Source: Polytrichum commune (Eukaryota; Streptophyta; Polytrichopsida; Polytrichales; Polytrichaceae). From it: DNA of 64,000 bases. The notes beneath the pieces are model-generated. The model was not told the origin of the DNA and searched no databases. It saw only the letters and a program-made list of their open reading frames with translations. The position numbers and the translations under genes were made by a program. How positions within the stretch are numbered: the first letter of the stretch is position 1; each line of letters starts with the position of its first letter. Shown here piece after piece: positions 24,121 to 35,737 of the stretch. Location: NCBI GenBank assembly GCA_950295325.1, contig OX485807.1:622501-686500 (forward strand), read 5' to 3'.

Positions 24121-25732
24121 ATGGCTAAGTTCACAGCGATGGGGCGCTCAATTGCAGTGCTGATGGTCATGGCAATGGCTGTGACCGGAGCGAGCGCGCA
24201 CTTGGAACCCAGGCACAAGACGCACAACGTGACTTTCTACGCTCACGAGGCGATCAATACGGGCGCTGACGCGACGGGTGTGATAGTGGCAGGGCCCGGA
24301 GGCAACACGAGCTACCTGCAGTTCGGTGCCTTGGTTGTGGTAGACGACATCATCACCGAGACCGCCGACCCCAACTCTGCCCCGCTCGGCAAGCTGCAGG
24401 GTCTGTATGTGCTGGACGGCAGCACGAAGTACCGCGCCCAGGTCACCGTCATCATCGACCAGCCCGGCGATTTGGTGGAGACCACCTACGAGGTAAGCAA
24501 TCCTTCGATCTCTTGCACACAGTTGCTGTCACCCCTAGATCGGCCGTTACAATTGCACTACTATCTCCGATGTCGGCAACTTGGAGGAGATTGTTGATTT
24601 CTTATGTATCTGCACACAACCACCCATTTGTGAAGTACCAACGTGGTGATGGCCAACCTGATAGGGAGTCATTTTCCTTACTCGATAGGGGTAAGAGTTC
24701 TATTCGATTACTTGGTCTTTGGACTTCTCACAAACTCCTCCTCTTGACGCCTTAGGAGAAGTACCGGAGCGGCAACTCTCCCTTTCAAAACATACGATTC
24801 TAATGTTTCTAATCGATGGAATCGATGATTTGTTCTTTCACAAAGAGAAGAAACATGCTTGGAGAGATGCATTGAGAGGAATCCATTCATTAGATTTGTG
24901 TTGTTAGGGTCTGCATTTTGAAATGTCAAGTTTTTAGAACTATTAGGAGCAGTGTTTTTGTAATCCTAGAGGGTGACCATCCAGATCCCCTATGTGGGAG
25001 ATTTAAAATTAGATTTTTAGTTATGAAATGACTTGTGATGAAAAACTAGCTCTCAAATGATTTTTAGTAATGGTTTAGCAACTCCTTACAAGTTCAAAAG
25101 GCAGTGACCCTTGCCATTTTTAAAAACAATGATACCCTTTTGGAGCTGGATTTGTATTTTAAGCAACTTTCGAAAATATATGCCTAGAGCACTTTTGAGA
25201 CAAATTGCTTGTAGTAATTAGTTTTGAACGACGACGTCTGTGAGTGATTCCTTCTTTGGTGCAGGCCGAAATGATATCAATGAATGTTTCCTAATGTATT
25301 CCTCTCCATGCCCTCTTGCCAAGATTCGTAAAACCAAACAATCATCAATTCATTAGAATCATGAGATTGGTTTAGAAACATCTGCTCTCAAGGGGTGAGC
25401 TGCCACCCCCTGCTTCATGGTCCATATCCACAGTTCAGATAGAGTCGAAACAGCTTCAAATGTCTGTAGGAACTCTCCAGTACATTTTGGATCTGCCGAT
25501 GTTGAATCATTAATATTTCAACACATTAATTGAATTGGTATGAGTGCAGATTATTGGCCAGCGTGCATCCTTCAACGTAACCAACGACAGGCAGCTCGCA
25601 GTGGTGGCTGGAACCGGAAATTTCCTCGGCCAGAAGGGTTATGCCATCGTGTCCACAGTCTACCAGAAGCTCGTGGGCAACACCGGAGCGCAATACAACA
25701 TCCAGAAGTGGACACTTGTTGTTGGCAAGTAG
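24121..25732 (+). CDS. Dirigent protein, copy A
   Basis: Exons 24121-24492 and 25550-25732 join in phase 0 (GAG|GTAAGC ... TGCAG|ATT) to give 184 residues. Residues 1 to about 26 form a signal peptide (basic start, hydrophobic core, ASA cleavage site), so the protein is secreted. The rest is a dirigent domain. QFGALVVVDDIITE carries the conserved Asp pair, GKLQGLYV is the loop after it, and LAVVAGTGNFLGQKGYAIVS matches the typical GGTGxFxxARGYA signature. Dirigents form beta-barrel trimers in the apoplast that steer stereoselective coupling of phenoxy radicals in lignan or lignin-like chemistry. The substrate here is unknown. Many flowering-plant dirigents lack introns, so the 1057-bp intron is notable. 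The start is the first ATG of the frame in good context (ACCATGGC). Copy B encodes an essentially identical protein. Confidence 0.95.
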
Positions 25733-25869
25733 GGAATAAACTAATGTTTAGGAGTAAAAGCGAGAAGAAATTCATAATTTTCAATTCCGTTATTCGAAAA
25801 AGGATGAATGCCTGAGTTCAGTTAGTGGCACAACCAAGTATCCTGTATGAATCAACATTCTGATTCATG

Positions 25870-25875
25870 AATAAA
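25870..25875 (+). terminator. Polyadenylation signal of dirigent gene A
   Basis: AATAAA lies 138 bp after the stop. Copy B has lost this hexamer at the matching place. Confidence 0.45.
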
Positions 25876-26220
25876 TATTGTTACGTTACAACCGGACAAG
25901 GTTCCATAGCTTACACATTGTGTGCACCAATTCCTGATCACTTACTTCATTGCAGAGCGACAGCATGTTACATTTGAAGATGCAAACAATAGACTAGACT
26001 GCTTACTCAGCGGATAAACATCTTTCGGATATGGTGCTTACTACTCAGTGCTAGTACTACTTACTAGGAACTACCTTCGAAGCTTCCAGATGGTTTGGGA
26101 TTAGTACTAGCTCTTCGTTCAAACAATGCTAAAACCTAAGTACAGTTACTAAACGTAACAATACTCCCACTCATTGTTCCAAGAACGCACAGAAGCAACA
26201 TTAACATAATTCTCCTATCT

Positions 26221-27567
26221 AATTATAGCCACTATCGATTCAATCCACAAAGCCGAGGTTATCAATTGCACGACCTCACACGCTATGTGGACGCAACTTC
26301 AAGCGCATCATGATCAACATTCCGATGAATGTATCAATGCTCTTCAGGAAAAGTACTATGGTAGCAAGCTTCTTGCTGGCGAATCCATAGCGATCTTCAT
26401 TAGCTCCTTGCAGAAATTGGCTAACCAACTAACCGAACTCGATCACCCAATTTCGGTCCAGCAGCTGATAAGCAAAATTAAATGCGCTCTCCCTCCGGTG
26501 TTTGATCCTCTCCTCCTTGTCCGGGATAGCCCTCGTCGGTCAGACGCTTACCTCGTTACAGACGCACCTTGTGAAGTTCCAGCACAAACTGCGTGATCGG
26601 GATTTGTTCACTGAGGTGCCTGTGGACCAAGTTTTTTTCGCCAAAGGTGCTCTTCCTGAGGTTTCTCAGCCTCAATCTTCTCCAACTGATGCGCAGAAGA
26701 AAGAGCGCGCAGACCGACTTGCTCGTCAGAAACGTCACTCGCGGTGCTACAAGTGGGGGAAAGCGTGATCACTACGGAAAAGAGTGCCCTCATGACATGG
26801 ACAGTTCTTCCTCTTCCACCTCTCCGAAGCGCAACAAAGGCCCCCGTTCTGATCGCCACTCTTCCAAACGCAAGGTTCATGACGGCAAACGGAGTCAAGC
26901 TCATGTCACTGCAACTTCGGTGCCTCGATCGGATTACTCTGACTCCGTTTCCAGTGAAGCGTACTGTGTAAACTCCGTCCCCGCAGATTTTTCTGGTGAT
27001 GATGATTCTTCGTGGTACGCCGATTCAGGTGCCACCGAACACATGACTGACCAGTGGCAGTGGTTCACTAATTTCCAAACTGTTTATGATCATTGTTGGA
27101 GTGTAACTATTGCTGATAATCATCGTCTCTATGTGCGCGGAGTTGGCGATATTCCTGTTCATGCGACAGTTAACGGTGTGGTGAAACCTCCTTGGGTCCG
27201 GAATGTGCTCTATGTGCCCTCATCTATCTTCGACGCAATCTGATATCCACCAGCCGTCTCGCTGAGAAGCATGTTGCAATCATTCACGGTCGGGACGAAT
27301 GGAAATTAATCAGCCATGATGGTGCTGGCCGCCTTCTCATGCCTGGTTCTAATTCTGGCGGTTTGTGGCGTCTTCATATGACTTCCATTTCCCCTACCAG
27401 TACAGTTCATATCGCTGTCGCTGATGCTTCATCCCCTGTCACTCCCCGTTCTACACTCGCTCTCCAGCGACAACCGCCTTGGTCATGTTAGCCTTCGTAC
27501 TCTAAGAGATACGAATAATCGCGAGACTGTCGTCGGTCTTCCTTCCTTTCACAACCTCTTTCTCCTA
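26221..27567 (+). pseudogene. Ty1/copia gag-protease fragment, copy A
   Basis: Frameshifted pieces of a copia polyprotein. Bases 26285-26600 match the gag capsid region (LQEKYYGSKLLAGESIAIFI). CYKW..HYGKECP around 26745-26790 is a damaged zinc knuckle (its second Cys is Trp). SSWYADSGATEHMT at about 27007-27048 holds the D-S-G protease active site, and HVSLRTLRDTN..VVGLP near 27484-27545 is the GAG-pre-integrase domain. The fragment ends before the integrase, at the same place as in copy B, so it was inserted and truncated before the segmental duplication. Stops and frameshifts make it non-functional. Confidence 0.85.
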
Positions 27568-27972
27568 GAGTACATGCCCACTAGACATGATATATATGAG
27601 AACTTGCAATTTATAGAGTTCATCACCTGTGCATGCATCCAGGTCAACAATACTTTTGTGAGATGTGCAACTGCAAGTAGAGAATGTAGTGCAATATTCT
27701 GCTGGGATAAGCTGCTATTTGCAAAAGTTTTTTGGTCGAGGTTACTTTCACAGAAAGATGGCACGTCGGCAATCAACTGAATGGCACAACTTCGAATTCT
27801 GTATGAATTGATATTTAAGCAAATTGAGTCAATCGTCACGAGTAATTCGGAGGAAACAACCTCGCTGTGTAATGGTTTATTTATTTATACTACTACACTG
27901 TTTATGGTATTTAGTGTCACGTACACTACACCTAAACTAGATGCCTAGAGGTCTTATAATATAATTCATCTG

Positions 27973-28830
27973 AACGCACTCAAGAATGCACATAAAACAC
28001 TAGTGACAGACTCGCACTGGGACATGTGCGACAGGTGTCAACAACATAGAATTGGAAAGAGAGGGAGCTGGTGCCATAAAGCTAGAAGAAGTGGAAGATG
28101 GTCAAGAACAAGAACAAGAACAAGAACAACTGGAGGAGTAGGAGATGAGAGTAAAGAACAAGGGACATATACATAAGTATTATGTGCCTATGAGAATAGT
28201 GAAGGGGAGTAAACAGTGGCTCTATCAAGAATGATATTGGAACTTTTGACAATCTTGTCCATGGAGATTTGGGCCAACCAAACCATACACTCATTCCTTG
28301 TCGGATGCCTAAACCCTTGCTTCCAAGGAACCAATGTACGGATTGGTTCACCCCAACCGTCCGTGAATGAGTTCCAGAATCTCCATGTTGAGGCGGTCAG
28401 TAACTATGTAGATATTTTGCAGTTGGTATTTTGTGGTGGGTGAGGGTAATGAATATGGCGTAGAGTTCTGCATGTAGTATGTTTTGTAGTCCAGGGAGTC
28501 TTTTAGCAATACAGAGGTCATTATATGGACTATATACTTTTGAGGTAGCAATAAACCTTATGTCATGTTCCACATGACTATGAGTCTAACAAAATTCTAA
28601 ATGAATCGCAATGTCATCGATTTGAAAAAAGAAAATCCATCTCTCCCCACATTAGTACTCCAACTCTTGAGGCATTCAATATACCTTCTAAGAACATGTC
28701 ACAAGTTAACACCTGATGAGAGATTATTGTGATGAGTATGTTGTGATATATTTAGATTAAGAGATTCAATGTTTAATTATGCAAAAAAGAAATATTAACC
28801 ATACCTTATTGTACTTAGCATGTGAGCAAA
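27973..28830. other. Intergenic, no recognised gene
   Basis: Contains a short AAGAAC tandem (about 28103-28129). Nothing else supported. Confidence 0.4.
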
Positions 28831-28832
28831 TG

Positions 28833-29290
28833 GTCTTTGGAGTCAAACAACTCCAAAGACTGGAATGGGTTAGACAACCTAGGAAACAAATTTGCACAAG
28901 GGCTCCACAACTCATGTGCACAAGAGTTAGATAGCTCCCAATCGAAATCTTTGCGTTGGAATTACACAACTCCAAATGGGTACTAAAAACCTTCCACTGG
29001 AAGATCTTTGTGTTGGAGTTAGACAATTTCCAACAAATGGATGTCATTCATTGGAGCTAGAGAACTCTCAATGAACAAATTAATCTAGTTGGACTTAGAT
29101 GTTTCCAACTAGAAGAATGGATAAATGAATTTAGTTGGAATTAGACAATTCCAACTTGAATGGATGAATGAATGAAGTTAAAATTAGACAATTCCAACTA
29201 GAATTATGATGATCAGATTAAGTTGGAATTATACAGTTCCAACTAGAAAAATAAATAAAGGCATCAAGTTGGAATCAGACAGTTCCAACT
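28833..29290. repeat. Array of about nine small inverted repeats
   Basis: Short hairpins recur every 45-60 bp. The first is GTCTTTGGAGT, six bases, ACTCCAAAGAC (28833-28860, 11-bp perfect stem). A late one at 29133-29156 is AGTTGGAATT, AGAC, AATTCCAACT (10-bp stem). Others near 28955, 29010, 29045, 29090, 29180, 29221 and 29266 vary the theme TTGGA.TTAGACA.TTCCAA. No protein domain was recognised in any frame, although one frame repeatedly gives LELDN-like peptides. Confidence 0.75.
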
Positions 29291-30129
29291 GGTGGATTGT
29301 GATTGAGCTAATAGATAGAAGATTCATAGTAGAACCATAGATAGAGCTATAAATAGAAGACTTTTCTTACATGAGAAATAGAAAGTAAAAGTAGTGTTTT
29401 TGGCATAAAAAATAACTCAAGGGAAGAGAGAGGATATTTTCACTCTCTCCTGTGGTCAGGTGGTTCGCACTCATGAGCAATCACAATCTTGTGATTAAGT
29501 TTGTAAAGCTTTTGTACTATATAAAGTTGGAAGTGCTTTATATGCATTATATGCTTAGACTAGTGCTTTATATGCATTCTTGAATGTATTCATTTTGTTA
29601 AAATGAGGAGCATGACATGTGTGTAGGTGCATGTCACAAATATATCATAGCGATGGAGTAATTCAAACTCACCATGGTGGTTTGAGCGTTTGAAAGCAAA
29701 GATGAGGGCAAAAAGTATGCTTGGAATTCCGAAAAGCTACATCTAGCAACAACATGAAGACCATGGTGTTTGTCAAGGCAAAAGGGGGTAAATTGTTTTC
29801 CTAAATGACACTACAAATTGACCAATCATAATGCTCCACAGAAGCATACCAATTAACCTAGCAATCGACTAGACCGGTTGACCCAACTAAAAAGTATTTT
29901 TAAAGAAAATAATGTAATATAAAATTTTCAAACTGATTGGTGAGGTTGATGTGATTAAACCAGTCAATTGTCAAGTCCACCTGAATTTTCAAATTAACCA
30001 ATCAGACTTACAAACCAAATTTTACCACATCAATTTGGCAAGTTGATATCCCAATCGACCTTCCAATTTTAGTTTATTTTATAAAAAAATACATTTTCAT
30101 CCCAATCGGTCAAATGAACAACTTTTTCT
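29291..30129. other. Region upstream of the copia remnant
   Basis: AT-rich, no gene. Several CCAATCG/CGATTGG-like phrases occur between 29820 and 30110. It could include decayed copia LTR or leader sequence, but no LTR borders were found. Confidence 0.35.
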
Positions 30130-32075
30130 TGATGTAGCTCGAGGGACAAAACAAATGGCATATGACCAAGCAATCTTGGACAAACGTTGGACCTGTGCTA
30201 TGGAAGGATAATACAAGTCCATCTTGACAAACAACACATGGGAGTTTGGTCACACCTCCTCCAGACATTCGACCCATATTTGCAAGATGGATTTAGAATC
30301 AATGGGCAGCTGCAACACTACAAAGCGTGTCTCACAGTCAGAGGACTTCAACATGTACATGGTGGAAACTTTCAAGGAAATTTTGCTCCTACTATACATC
30401 AGGATCCTATTAGAAGTACGACTGCATTTGCTACGCATTTTGGCTGAGCAGTACATCATGTGAATGTTGCCACAACCTTCTTAAATGGCATCTTTCTTGA
30501 AGACTTGTATATGATCCACTCAAGAGCTTCGTTCAACGCGACCCTAGAAAATTGGTATGCAAGTTAAATCGGTCACTCTATGGACTATAGCAGAGCACTA
30601 GAGAGCATGGTCAACAAGGATTGATGCAAATTAAACCTAGTAAGGATCTAGGGACTCCAGAAACTATTGTTGATTCAAACGTCTACTTCAAAAGGATTGA
30701 TGGACTCATCATGTATGTCAATGACCTTGATATCAGTAGGTCTGGCACCTCAAGAATTCAAGCACTCAAGCTTCATCTTACCACCAGGTATGAGATGACA
30801 GATCTTGCACCCATGCAGAAGATTCTTGGAATTCAATTCCTCCAAATTTGTCCAGGGACCCTAGTTCATCAAACTTAGTCTGTCATGTCCATTCTCACAG
30901 AACACGACATGCTTGATTGGCATTCCTCTTATGTACTCATCGCTGAATCCATCAACCTAAGCAAAGATACTCAGATGGAAGTTTTTGGCCCTTCTAAGTA
31001 TCAAAGGTTGGTTGGCAAGCTCAACTACACATAATAGTCCTATTAATGTGGGTGAAAAATTAATGTCGAATCAATTAGTGGGGATCACACTAATTTTTTG
31101 GCAAGGTGAAATTAATGTTGGTCCAAGATCCCAGGTCTCTCTTTAAGTCTTCATGAACACTTCCAACAACACATTAAATATTAACTATACGACAAAAGTA
31201 GCACAAAATATAATAATCATCCATATTAATTTTCTAGAAAGATAATTAGTTTGGTCCACACTTATTTCCTAATAGAGATTTATTGTGGGTTGAAAATTAA
31301 TGTGGCCCACATTATTTTTCATTGTTAGAATTATCGTGGGCTCTAAAAAATTATTGTGGTCAACAGTACTAGGACTATTTAGTGTACGTACCTACCAAAA
31401 CAAGATGGGACATTGGGTTTATTGTTTCCATTCTCAACATGCACAACCATATGTCACAACAGGTTCACATTCAAACATCTCTCTTAGTACCAAGGTTTCT
31501 AAAGCATAACCCTTCCCTTGGCCTTTGGTTCTCAAATTAAAGGGGGAGGATTCTTCAATGCACATTACGCAGGTGATGTAGATGATCAATCTTCTACATG
31601 AGCCTATATGCTTATGGTTGGCAACAAACCAATGTCGTGGTGTTCAAATAAGCAGATTTTACTTCAATGTCTTCATGTGAATTGGAATATTGAGCCCTAG
31701 CGAAAGCCACGTGTGAAGTTGTTTGCATCCAAAGATTTACTCAAGAACATGGACTCAGAGACAATTTACCCGCCACAATTTGGTGCAACAATTGGAGCAG
31801 TATAAGAATCTCCAAAAATGTAACGTTGCACAACAAGATGACGAATTTTGAAGTCAACCTTCACTTCACAAGGCATGAGATTGAAGACAACACAATCAAA
31901 GTGGACTTCACATCATTCCAAGGACCAACTAGTGGATATCCTCACCAAGGCTCTTGGAAGAATTAAGTTTGAATTATGTAGGAACAAACTCAGTACCAAA
32001 AAATGTTTTAACCTTCAAAAGGAAGTGTATTGCATTCATGAGCTTGTGAAGGAGGAAATTAATCCACCCCTATGA
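30130..32075 (+). pseudogene. Ty1/copia reverse transcriptase-RNase H remnant
   Basis: Broken frames follow the copia polymerase in order. NTWEFGHT near 30234 and HYKACLTVRGL..GNFQGNFAPT near 30318-30395 are the start of the reverse transcriptase. LIMYVNDLDISRSG near 30706 corresponds to the YVDDL active-site region, with one Asp replaced by Asn, followed by YEMTDLAPMQKILGIQ. After an insertion (31026-31386) the text resumes with TKTRWDIGFIVS and PRFLKHNPSLGLWFS. HYAGDVDDQSST at about 31563 and VDILTKALGRIKFELCRNKL at about 31925-31990 mark RNase H and the polyprotein end. Many stops and frameshifts make it inactive. Confidence 0.85.
31026..31386. mobile_element. Short inverted-repeat insertion inside the copia remnant
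   Basis: The ends TACACATAATAGTCCTA (31026-31042) and TAGGACTATTTAGTGTA (31370-31386) are inverted copies with two mismatches. The insertion splits the copia text exactly between the LNY and TRPDI-like motifs, which is independent evidence for insertion. No target duplication was clear. 361 bp, non-coding. Confidence 0.6.
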
Positions 32076-35000
32076 AGCGATGGCTTTCATTCAGAGCGGA
32101 GGAAGCTTTCAGCCTCAAGCAATGACCGGAAACTCTTTATGTCTCGCTCCCCTGAAACCTTCCACTTGGACTCTACAATCTTGCCAAGTTGTGTATATTC
32201 TAGGGACCACACCTCTCTTCGCTACATGAAATTTCTTGGACGTGATTGCAAGAAAATGTCTCAAAACTTCCTCTTTCTCGAAGGATTGACATGTGACCTC
32301 TCCACCTCTTTGTTCCTCCCGATTTATTTACAGCAACAAGGTGATTGAAGCTCGCTCTCTCTCTCTCTCTCGCTGCCTTGCGATTGCTGCCAATCTTAGC
32401 AAGACGAGAATTGCAATTAAATGCACTCTCAAGTGCATGACGGGTTCTCTTCTTCTTGATAATGTTTTAGCCATGAGCATCAATTCATGTGTCTCCATGC
32501 TCTCTTGAACCTCTCAACTCTGTCTGGCGAATTCCTGTCTTGATGTTCCACCAAGATGCAAGCATAAGAGTTTGTTGACAAGTATCTATAATTGCTCTCA
32601 TTTAAGGTGTCATCCTACTGATTAGGATTATTGTTCCTTCCGCAATGGCTCTCGTATTTAGTGCCATCCTTTCTCTCTCTCCTGTTCGAGCCTTATGTTT
32701 CCTCCGACTAACTCTCTCCGAGCATAGCAACTAGCATTACCACGTATAGCACTTAGAGCATCACCACCTGTCATGGCATCCTGAACTGAAAAATTCAAAC
32801 AGAAAACTCAAGTTTATCAGAGATCAGTTCAGGTAGCATTCATGAGCCCCACTCACGTGCTTGTTTTTCACGTACTTGTTTCGGGATCTGATGGGAAACC
32901 AGGTGAAAAGCAATCCTCTACAATGATCGTAATCTTCCTGAAGTCCTGACCTTCAACCGGTTAATTACTTCTCAAACTCACCCGCTTCATCTGTACCTAG
33001 CTGTCAAATAGTCCGTTGCCTTCAATACTCACTCTCGATTTTCTATCTTGAAGAATATATATGAGTGGGCTCATTGCATCTGCCATGTGTATGTAGACAT
33101 AGACATAGATCAGTGTCCGTGGAGATTAATGGGGCATAGTCGGTCAGATCCTAACGTTTCCAAGTCCAACAGGTTACATGTTAACATCTTGTGGCTTTTT
33201 TTACTAGAATCTTCATGAATTTCAATCGGTTATTTGAACCAATTGGTTGTCAACCAAGGCCAAACTTTGGTTCATTTCAAAAAGTATCTCAAAAGGCAGA
33301 GTTATTAATTCATTACAATGTGTTGTAGCCTCGAAATAATTTCATAAACCCACGATACAAAATATACATACATAAAATTGATACACACTCAAGATGAACA
33401 AAAATTGCATTTATTAAAGAAGCATAAATCAATGACATCCCCAAGCAGCATGATGGAAATCCTACTGCATTTTTATTCATGTGAGAAAAAAAAAAAAATG
33501 TGCCAGCACAAAACTACTAGAAGTTATACGGTTTGTAGTTGCCAACAAACACCGAACTCTCATAATGCAACACCACAACCTGAACCAATCTCTTCCACAT
33601 TGCTAATCTAAACCCGTCAATCAACGTTCTTCAAAAATAATTCCTCCATCAACAAATTTTCATCCACTATGGGCGGGATGAGGGATTGTATATATTGTAA
33701 CATTTTGCAAAAAATGTATATCACGGTATCTTAGAAATAATATAAACCTAATTTTATGGAGTTCTTAACATCCTACATTGTTTTGAACTCAAAGGCACCT
33801 ATTATGTAGGGCCTATTTTATTTTGAAACCATTTCATTATTTGTAATACTATCATACAAATAACCCTATCTTTGGCCGCACATAGTTTCCGATTTTTAGG
33901 GAGTGTTGGCCTTTGCATTACAAATTATTTTCCGCCCATGAACATAATCTTCAAAAAAAAATTCACGTCTCATCCATGTTTACATGGTACATGATTGGGT
34001 TGCATTGCTATGGGCTCCAATTCTTGGGTTTTTTCATTGTCAATGATCATGTTTGTAGATAGGTTTTTGGATTGGGTTCCAATTACGAAAACCACATAGA
34101 GAAGACTAAATAAGTGTCAGATTTTACATCTAGGTATCATTATTAGATTAATTGATAGATTACAATGACTACATAATGTACTTAGAATGACAAACCCAGG
34201 GAAAACAACTTCTTAAGTGAGTTTTGGGACTTATTAAAGTGAGATTGGGGTAATTAAGGTCACTCAATGCGGTGCATGCAATTGCTAGCTCAGTCTCTCC
34301 CTCACTACCAACGCTCAGCACTAACATATCTCTTATTACGATTTTGTAATGTAGGAAGTCACGGCTCAACAATGGTCTTCCTTGAGATCTCAGACATTAG
34401 GATATTTCACCAAGTAGTAATCATCACTAAAGCCCTTTCGTGATTTTCAGATTATTCCTCAATTTTTCTGCTCCGGCAAAGACTTACTTTCTGGAGTGTC
34501 TTTCACAGACAATTGTCTTCAACTACAAATAATTCCAACAAGGAGTGTCCCCCCATTAAGTTCTACACTGTGTTGTTAAACTCACATCCAGAGGATTGAA
34601 TTAAGATGTGCGATCCAGACAATGGTCGTGAACTCACAAAAGTCAATTCACTTCTCCCGGTGTAACGCACACAATAGTTTCCTCACGAATTTTTCAACCA
34701 ACTCGACTTCACCCCCAGCGCTCACACTTGTATCAGAATGGTAAAGCAATGAATTCTCAGACCAATTCCACTTTCCTCTTTAAGAATTAGAGACAAGATC
34801 TACACACACGTGCACAGTATATCGTCACACTCCCATGACATTTACACAAGGTAATTCAATAGAACCAGGGTTTCACACCCTATGCTTACTGTTATTTTAT
34901 CAACGACAAAGCCCCTCACAACAGTGTTCTGTCTTCTCGGGAAGGCTTTTGAGAGACCTTAAGAAATAAACTTTTTGAGTCTACTTCGAAACTTCCTAGA

Positions 35001-35308
35001 ACACGACCATATCTATCTTTGGTTTACTTCCTTCACTGAATCATCAAAACCAAGACTATGGCCTTGTGTGATGGCAATATCTTTGACCTAAAGTACGTGA
35101 ATAATTGCTTTCATTTCCTTTCTAGAAATTAAAATATGTATTCTTTTTATTACTTTGTGTGTGTGTATTGTTTACTTGGAGTACCCTCTAAAATGACATT
35201 TTTTTTTATTTGGATAGTAATTTTCTAGAATTCATATTTATACTATCTATTACATCTAGGTAATATATTAAGTCTAAATGTGAAGAATATTCAAGAATAT
35301 GCAATGGA
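32076..35308. other. Intergenic, no recognised gene
   Basis: Contains a CT run at about 32351-32372 and short frames without domains. Part of 32080-33100 could be the decayed 3' end of the copia element. No LTR pair was identified. Confidence 0.4.
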
Positions 35309-35316
35309 ATATTGTC

Positions 35317-35729
35317 CAAGGGTGGCACTCCATTATAAAGTTGAACACCACGTGCGATAAAAAAAACTATTTTTTACATAAAGCATTCTCAAATCGGGTC
35401 AAAAAAATTTCATTTTTTTTTCATGAGTAAATATACATGGTATCTATTACATAGTCAAAAATGGTAACCAAATTTGATGATTTTTATGTTTTATAAAACT
35501 ATTTTTTTCTAAATAGAATGACACATAATTGAACTAAAACAATTACTGCAAAAAATGAATATGAAAAAACAATTCAAAAAACATATTAAAAATATATTAT
35601 CAATGGTTATGTATATGTAGAAAAAATAACATAATTTTTAAAATTATCTATGGCATATATATAATATAAGGTAGCAAACTTTTATCGCACGTGGTTATGA
35701 AACGTAAGGGGGTGTGATTGCCCCGAGGA
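35317..35729. mobile_element. hAT-type MITE, copy 2
   Basis: It starts CAAGGGTGGCACTCCATTAT and shares the internal text of copies 1 and 3 (for example ACTATCAATGGTTATGTATA in copy 1 and ATTATCAATGG in this copy). The right end is diverged after CGCACGTGG. The flanking 8-mers ATATTGTC (35309-35316) and ATATTGCC (35730-35737) match at 7 of 8 positions. It is the most degraded of the three copies. Confidence 0.7.
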
Positions 35730-35737
35730 ATATTGCC

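Larger units (their letters stand above)
23310..27972 (+). repeat. Segmental duplication, copy A
   Basis: This 4.7-kb block recurs in direct orientation at about 39550-45425. It holds a dirigent gene and a broken copia gag-protease fragment in the same order. It lacks about 1.3 kb present in copy B between 42444 and 43762 (the inverted copia polymerase remnant). Confidence 0.9.

Noticed and set aside
28833-29290. CRISPR-like array
   Set aside because: Units are diverged hairpins of uneven spacing in a plant nuclear context, not identical repeats with unique spacers.
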